DNA of 9,066 nucleotides from JAAYZQ01 sp034428935 (GTDB taxonomy: Bacteria > Chloroflexota > Anaerolineae > JAAYZQ01): contig DAOUHB010000048.1 of assembly GCA_034428935.1 (NCBI GenBank), forward strand, positions 1 through 9,066, given 5' to 3'. Made by a program: the position numbers and the translations under genes. Shown in pieces: positions 6,484 to 9,066 of this stretch (positions within the stretch are counted from its first letter, which is position 1; each line of letters opens with the position of its first letter). Below the pieces are notes generated by a model. The model saw nothing but the letters and a program-made list of their open reading frames with translations, was not told the DNA's origin and did not search any database.

Positions 6484-7269
6484 TCATCTCGCCGAGCAGG
6501 CATAGCGCCGCACGAGGGACTGCACCTGCCCCTCATCCCACGACAGGAAGGCGCCGCTCCACGATGGCGGCGCGTAAAAGGCCAGCACGGCCAGGGCGCA
6601 GCCCGGCACGGCGGGCGGCAGCAGCTCCCCCTGGCGGTGGTAGGCCACAAAGCGCTCGTACTCCTCGCGGGGCATGCCGGCGGCCCCCTCGCTGCGAATC
6701 GTGGCCTGCATGGCGGTGTCGACGACGCCCGGCCGGAAAGAGATGGCAGTGACGTCCGGCTCCTCGGCGGCGACCATGCGCGTCAGGTGGGTCACCGCCG
6801 CCTTGGACAGGCAATAGGCCCCCCAGCCCGGCACGGGGCTCACGGCAGCCCCGCTGGAGACATTGATCACCCGGCCCTTGCGCTCCCGCAGGTGGGGCAG
6901 GGCTGCCCGGGTGAGGATCACGGGCCCGAGGACGTTGATGGCCCAGGTTTCGTTCCAGGCGCCCGCCTCCGCCTCGGCGATGGGGCTCACCGGCCCCAGG
7001 ATGCCGGCGTTGTTGACCAGGGCGTCCAGCGCCCCGAAGCGCTCTATCGCGGCAGCCACGATGCGCTCGTCGTCCTCGGGCCGGCTCACGTCGCCCGGGA
7101 CGGCCAGGGCCTGGCCGCCCGCCTCTTGCACGTCTGCGGCCACGGCCTCCAGGTCGCCGGCCGAGCGGGCCGTCAGGACGACGTTGGCCCCCAACTGGCC
7201 CGCGGCCCGGGCCGCGGCGGCCCCCAGCCCACGGGATGCACCTGTGATGAGAATGGTAAGCTCGCTCAT
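6484..7269 (-). CDS. Short-chain dehydrogenase/reductase, sepiapterin/benzil reductase-like
   Basis: A 261-residue classical SDR, probably an NADPH-dependent carbonyl reductase. Visible motifs: cofactor loop TGASRGLG (9-16), Arg35 after the second strand (favours NADPH), Asp60-Val61, NNAG (86-89), Asn112, catalytic Ser139 in VSSGA, and YCLSK with Tyr152 and Lys156. The C-terminal pattern (RPGVVDTAMQ at 179-188, then the SGAFLSWDE stretch at 238-246) resembles the sepiapterin reductase / (S)-benzoin-forming benzil reductase branch, including yeast Irc24-like proteins, rather than FabG. This subfamily call is from memory of the pattern. ATG 7269 is preferred over an in-frame ATG at 7311 because GGAG lies 7 nt upstream, the Rossmann strand starts immediately after, and the longer version would run through a terminator-like hairpin. 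The gene sits alone between that hairpin and the downstream promoter. Its substrate is unknown. Confidence 0.9.
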   Translation of the reverse strand: MSELTILITGASRGLGAAAARAAGQLGANVVLTARSAGDLEAVAADVQEAGGQALAVPGDVSRPEDDERIVAAAIERFGALDALVNNAGILGPVSPIAEAEAGAWNETWAINVLGPVILTRAALPHLRERKGRVINVSSGAAVSPVPGWGAYCLSKAAVTHLTRMVAAEEPDVTAISFRPGVVDTAMQATIRSEGAAGMPREEYERFVAYHRQGELLPPAVPGCALAVLAFYAPPSWSGAFLSWDEGQVQSLVRRYACSAR

Positions 7270-7294
7270 GGTATTGCTCCGTCCGTTATCACAA

Positions 7295-7329
7295 AGGGCC
7301 TGCCCAACCATTCCTGGTTGGCAGGCCCT
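7295..7329 (-). terminator. Strong hairpin, probable terminator of the TPR-protein/ndk unit
   Basis: A 15-bp stem (AGGGCCTGCC plus AACCA pairing with TGGTT plus GGCAGGCCCT) with one bulged C at 7305 and a 4-nt loop. On the minus strand it is followed by TTTGTGAT, a weak T-tract; on the plus strand by no T-run. It lies 30 nt after the ndk stop and 25 nt before the SDR start. With the weak tract it may be leaky and let some readthrough reach the SDR gene. Confidence 0.7.
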
Positions 7330-7343
7330 CTCTCCGTCGAGAC

Positions 7344-7361
7344 AGCCGTAGCGGGACGGCT
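7344..7361 (-). other. Small hairpin at the ndk stop codon
   Basis: A 6-bp stem (AGCCGT/ACGGCT) with a 6-nt loop begins within the TAG stop of ndk and directly precedes the large terminator-like hairpin. It could protect the 3' end of the mRNA, but it is short and lacks a T-run. Confidence 0.35.
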
Positions 7362-7809
7362 ATTCGTTGATCCAGCCGTCTATCGCCCGCTCGTAGCTCA
7401 GGATCTCGTCCTCTGTAAAATAGAGGGGGATCTCGTAGGCGGCCGTGTCGGGGCCATCGGAGCCGTGGACCAGGTTGCGTCCGATCTCCAGGCCGAAATC
7501 GGCACGGATGGTGCCCGGCGCGGCCTCGGCGGGGTTGGTGGCGCCCATTGTGCTGCGCACGATGGCGATGGCATTCCGCCCCTCCACCACGGCGACGACC
7601 ACCGGCCCGCTGGTAATGAACTCGATGAGCCCGGCGTAAAAGGGCTTGCCCTGGTGGACGGCGTAATGCCGGGCCGCCAGCTCCGGGCCGATCTGCATGA
7701 GCTTCATGGCTGCCAGCCGGAGCCCCCTGCGCTCCAGCCGGGTGAGGATGGGGCCGATGAGTCCCCTTTGCACGGCGTCAGGCTTGAGAATTACGAGTGT
7801 GCGTTCCAT
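7360..7809 (-). CDS. ndk: Nucleoside diphosphate kinase
   Basis: Transfers the gamma-phosphate of ATP to nucleoside diphosphates through a phosphohistidine intermediate, keeping NTP and dNTP pools balanced in the cytosol. The 149-residue product is normal length. The N-terminus ERTLVILKPDAVQRGLIG is diagnostic. NLVHGSDGP (112-120) matches the active-site signature N-x2-H-[GA]-S-D-[GSA], with His115 as the phosphorylated residue. The nucleotide-binding residues around Lys9, RSTMGATNP (85-93) and Arg102 are present. ATG 7809 has GGGAG (7819-7815) 5 nt upstream. It begins 19 nt after the stop of the TPR repeat-protein gene, so the two are probably cotranscribed; the terminator-like hairpin follows 30 nt downstream. 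The reading frame is also open upstream to 8055, but that portion is out of frame with the TPR gene and lacks kinase similarity. Confidence 0.97.
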   Translation of the reverse strand: MERTLVILKPDAVQRGLIGPILTRLERRGLRLAAMKLMQIGPELAARHYAVHQGKPFYAGLIEFITSGPVVVAVVEGRNAIAIVRSTMGATNPAEAAPGTIRADFGLEIGRNLVHGSDGPDTAAYEIPLYFTEDEILSYERAIDGWINE

Positions 7810-7828
7810 CCAATCTCCCTTGTAGGAT

Positions 7829-9066
7829 CTAGCGCTTGAGAAGGACTTGCCTGGACTGCCGGTACATCTCCAGGGCGCGGTCCAACTGGTCTTCTTGCAT
7901 GTAAACGTCGCCCAGCAACTGGTAGACGCGGGCGCGGTCCACGTCCTCGTCCAGCAGGCGCTGCAGGTCCTGGAGGACGTCGGGCAGCAGCTTGCGGGAG
8001 GCGATGAGCTTCTCGTAGTGGCCCAGGGCCGATTTCCACTCCTTTTGCCCGGCACACATGCGCGCCACTTCCAGCCGGAGCGGGTGGTTTCGAGGCCGGG
8101 CCTGGAGCTCTTCTCGAAGCTCCCGGAAGCGCTGTTCGGCCGATGGCGGCTCCTCCACGGCGGCGGGCGCCGCCTCTGCTACGGGTACCTGCGGGGCAGG
8201 CTCCGGCGGCCTGATCTCTTTCCCCACCGGGGCCTCGACCGCTTCTTCCGGAGCCGGTTCCGGCGCCTCGGCCGCGGGCTCGGCGCGGGCTTCCATCCAG
8301 GCCGGTTCTTCCGGCGCCGCCTCGGGCTCGACGGCCGGGGCCTCGGCTTCGCGCTCGCCCAGCGACTCCAGCCAATCGGTCACTTCCGCGACGGCAGGTT
8401 GGTCGACCTCGGGCTCTGGAGCCTCGGCTTCCGGCTCGCCCGGCTCTTCCAGCCACGCCGGCACTTCGGCGGCCGGTTCCTCAACCGCTTCCTCAACCGC
8501 CGGGGCCCGGACCTCGGCTTCGCCTTCGCCCAGCAGGTCCTGGAGCCACTCGGGCACGGCTTCGGCGTGCTGCGCCTCCAGCTCCTCCGGCGACATCTGG
8601 GCCATGGCCTCCGCCAGGTCTTCTTCGGCTAGGATGCCCGCCTCTACCAGGGCCCGCAGACTCTCGGGAATCTCGCCGGCAGGCGCTCCAGGCTCCACGC
8701 GCCCCTCGGCCACAGGAGCCTCGACCGCTTCCTCGGCTTGCGGCACGCCCAGATCTTCCAGCCAGGCCGGTACCTCTTCGGCGGCCGGTCCTTCGGGCTC
8801 TTCCACTTCCACGGCGGGCGCCTCGGCTTGCGGCACGCCCGGCTCTTCCAGCCACGCCGGTACCTCTTCGGCCGCCGGTCCTTCGGGCTCTTCCGCCTCG
8901 GCGGCGGGCGCCTCGGCTTGCGGCACGCCCGGCTCTTCCAGCCACGCCGGTACCTCTTCGGCGGCCGGTCCTTCGGGCTCTTCCACCTCGGCGGCGGGCG
9001 CCTCGGCTTCCGGCATGCGCAGCGCCAGCAGCCAGTCGGGCACCTCTTCACCCGGCGGCGGCGCCT
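7829..9066 (-). CDS. Acidic Pro/Glu/Ala repeat protein with P-x-W-L motifs and C-terminal TPRs, N-terminus outside window
   Basis: 411 residues plus the stop are visible, and the frame is open through the right edge. A GTG at 9043 is not the start: the codons before it (APPPGEE) continue the repeat pattern. Residues ~1-300 are low-complexity and very acidic, built from 30-residue units whose core is EEVPAWLEEPGVPQAEAP. Eight Trp-containing copies of P/T-x-W-L/M can be counted (VPDWL, VPAWL x3, VPEWL, VPAWL, VTDWL, EPAWM), plus one degenerate IPESL. Residues ~306-411 form helical TPR-like repeats; the clearest is the stretch from ARVYQLLGDVYMQEDQLDRA to the end. No signal peptide or membrane segment is seen in this part. 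TPRs and short repeated motifs suggest a scaffold or adaptor, but no specific function can be assigned. I recall similar W-L motif/TPR proteins in Chloroflexota. ndk follows 19 nt later. Confidence 0.85.
   Translation of the reverse strand, partial: APPPGEEVPDWLLALRMPEAEAPAAEVEEPEGPAAEEVPAWLEEPGVPQAEAPAAEAEEPEGPAAEEVPAWLEEPGVPQAEAPAVEVEEPEGPAAEEVPAWLEDLGVPQAEEAVEAPVAEGRVEPGAPAGEIPESLRALVEAGILAEEDLAEAMAQMSPEELEAQHAEAVPEWLQDLLGEGEAEVRAPAVEEAVEEPAAEVPAWLEEPGEPEAEAPEPEVDQPAVAEVTDWLESLGEREAEAPAVEPEAAPEEPAWMEARAEPAAEAPEPAPEEAVEAPVGKEIRPPEPAPQVPVAEAAPAAVEEPPSAEQRFRELREELQARPRNHPLRLEVARMCAGQKEWKSALGHYEKLIASRKLLPDVLQDLQRLLDEDVDRARVYQLLGDVYMQEDQLDRALEMYRQSRQVLLKR
8731..9000. repeat. Three tandem 90-bp repeats within the acidic repeat protein gene
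   Basis: Units begin at 8731, 8821 and 8911, each starting CCTCGGCTTGCGGCACGCCC. By eye the second and third differ at 2 of 90 positions, the first and third at 6, and the first and second at 8. A diverged partial unit follows at 9001-9066, and older degenerate copies are recognisable near 8340, 8430 and 8510. Each unit encodes 30 residues, so copy-number change keeps the frame. Confidence 0.92.

Noticed and set aside
7285..7293. Extended -10-like TGTGATAAC upstream of the SDR gene
   Set aside because: No matching -35, and transcription would start inside the GGAG ribosome-binding site, so it is a poor promoter for this gene.
7269..7311. Upstream ATG at 7311 as SDR start
   Set aside because: It would add 14 residues encoded by the terminator hairpin and has no good ribosome-binding site; ATG 7269 has one and fits the family N-terminus.
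6637..7839. 400-residue plus-strand open frame spanning the SDR and ndk genes
   Set aside because: It runs opposite two unrelated conserved genes and through the terminator hairpin; no family similarity.
8731..9000. CRISPR-like array suggested by regular repeats
   Set aside because: The repeats are directly adjacent with no spacers, have a 90-bp period, and preserve an open coding frame; this is a coding tandem repeat.

Overview
The window is a GC-rich, densely packed bacterial segment in which every supported gene lies on the minus strand, so it reads from right to left. A tandem transaldolase/phosphoglucose isomerase fusion next to zwf and pgl, and a repeat protein rich in P-x-W-L motifs with C-terminal TPRs, suggest a Chloroflexota (Anaerolineae/Caldilineae-type) chromosome. 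That assignment is an inference from gene content and style; no rRNA or other marker is present.

Layout in transcription order. (1) From the right edge to 7829 is a partial gene for an acidic Pro/Glu/Ala-rich repeat protein with C-terminal TPRs. It is followed 19 nt later by ndk (7809-7360), and a strong hairpin at 7329-7295 probably ends this unit. (2) A short-chain dehydrogenase/reductase of the sepiapterin/benzil reductase type (7269-6484) starts 25 nt after that hairpin. (3) A 134-nt intergenic region (6483-6350) holds the only clearly AT-rich patch. It carries a good sigma70-like promoter (TTGACA, 17 nt, TATTTT) overlapped by an imperfect dyad. (4) This promoter appears to drive a four-gene operon: a flavin disulfide-oxidoreductase-family enzyme (6349-4943), tal-pgi (4917-2134), zwf (2137-647, 4-nt overlap with tal-pgi) and pgl (608 to beyond the left edge).

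Together, tal-pgi, zwf and pgl interconvert fructose-6-P and glucose-6-P, carry out the transaldolase step of the non-oxidative pentose phosphate pathway, and oxidise glucose-6-P to 6-phosphogluconate with NADPH production. Placing a pyridine-nucleotide-dependent flavoenzyme first in the same transcript suggests that reducing-power supply and use are co-regulated.

I see no mobile element, CRISPR array, tRNA or rRNA. No stretch over 300 nt lacks a gene. The long plus-strand and out-of-frame reading frames are explained as GC-driven shadows of the real genes. The window is mainly ordinary central metabolism. The points most worth a second look are the operon composition with its promoter/dyad, and the recently expanded 90-bp repeats.
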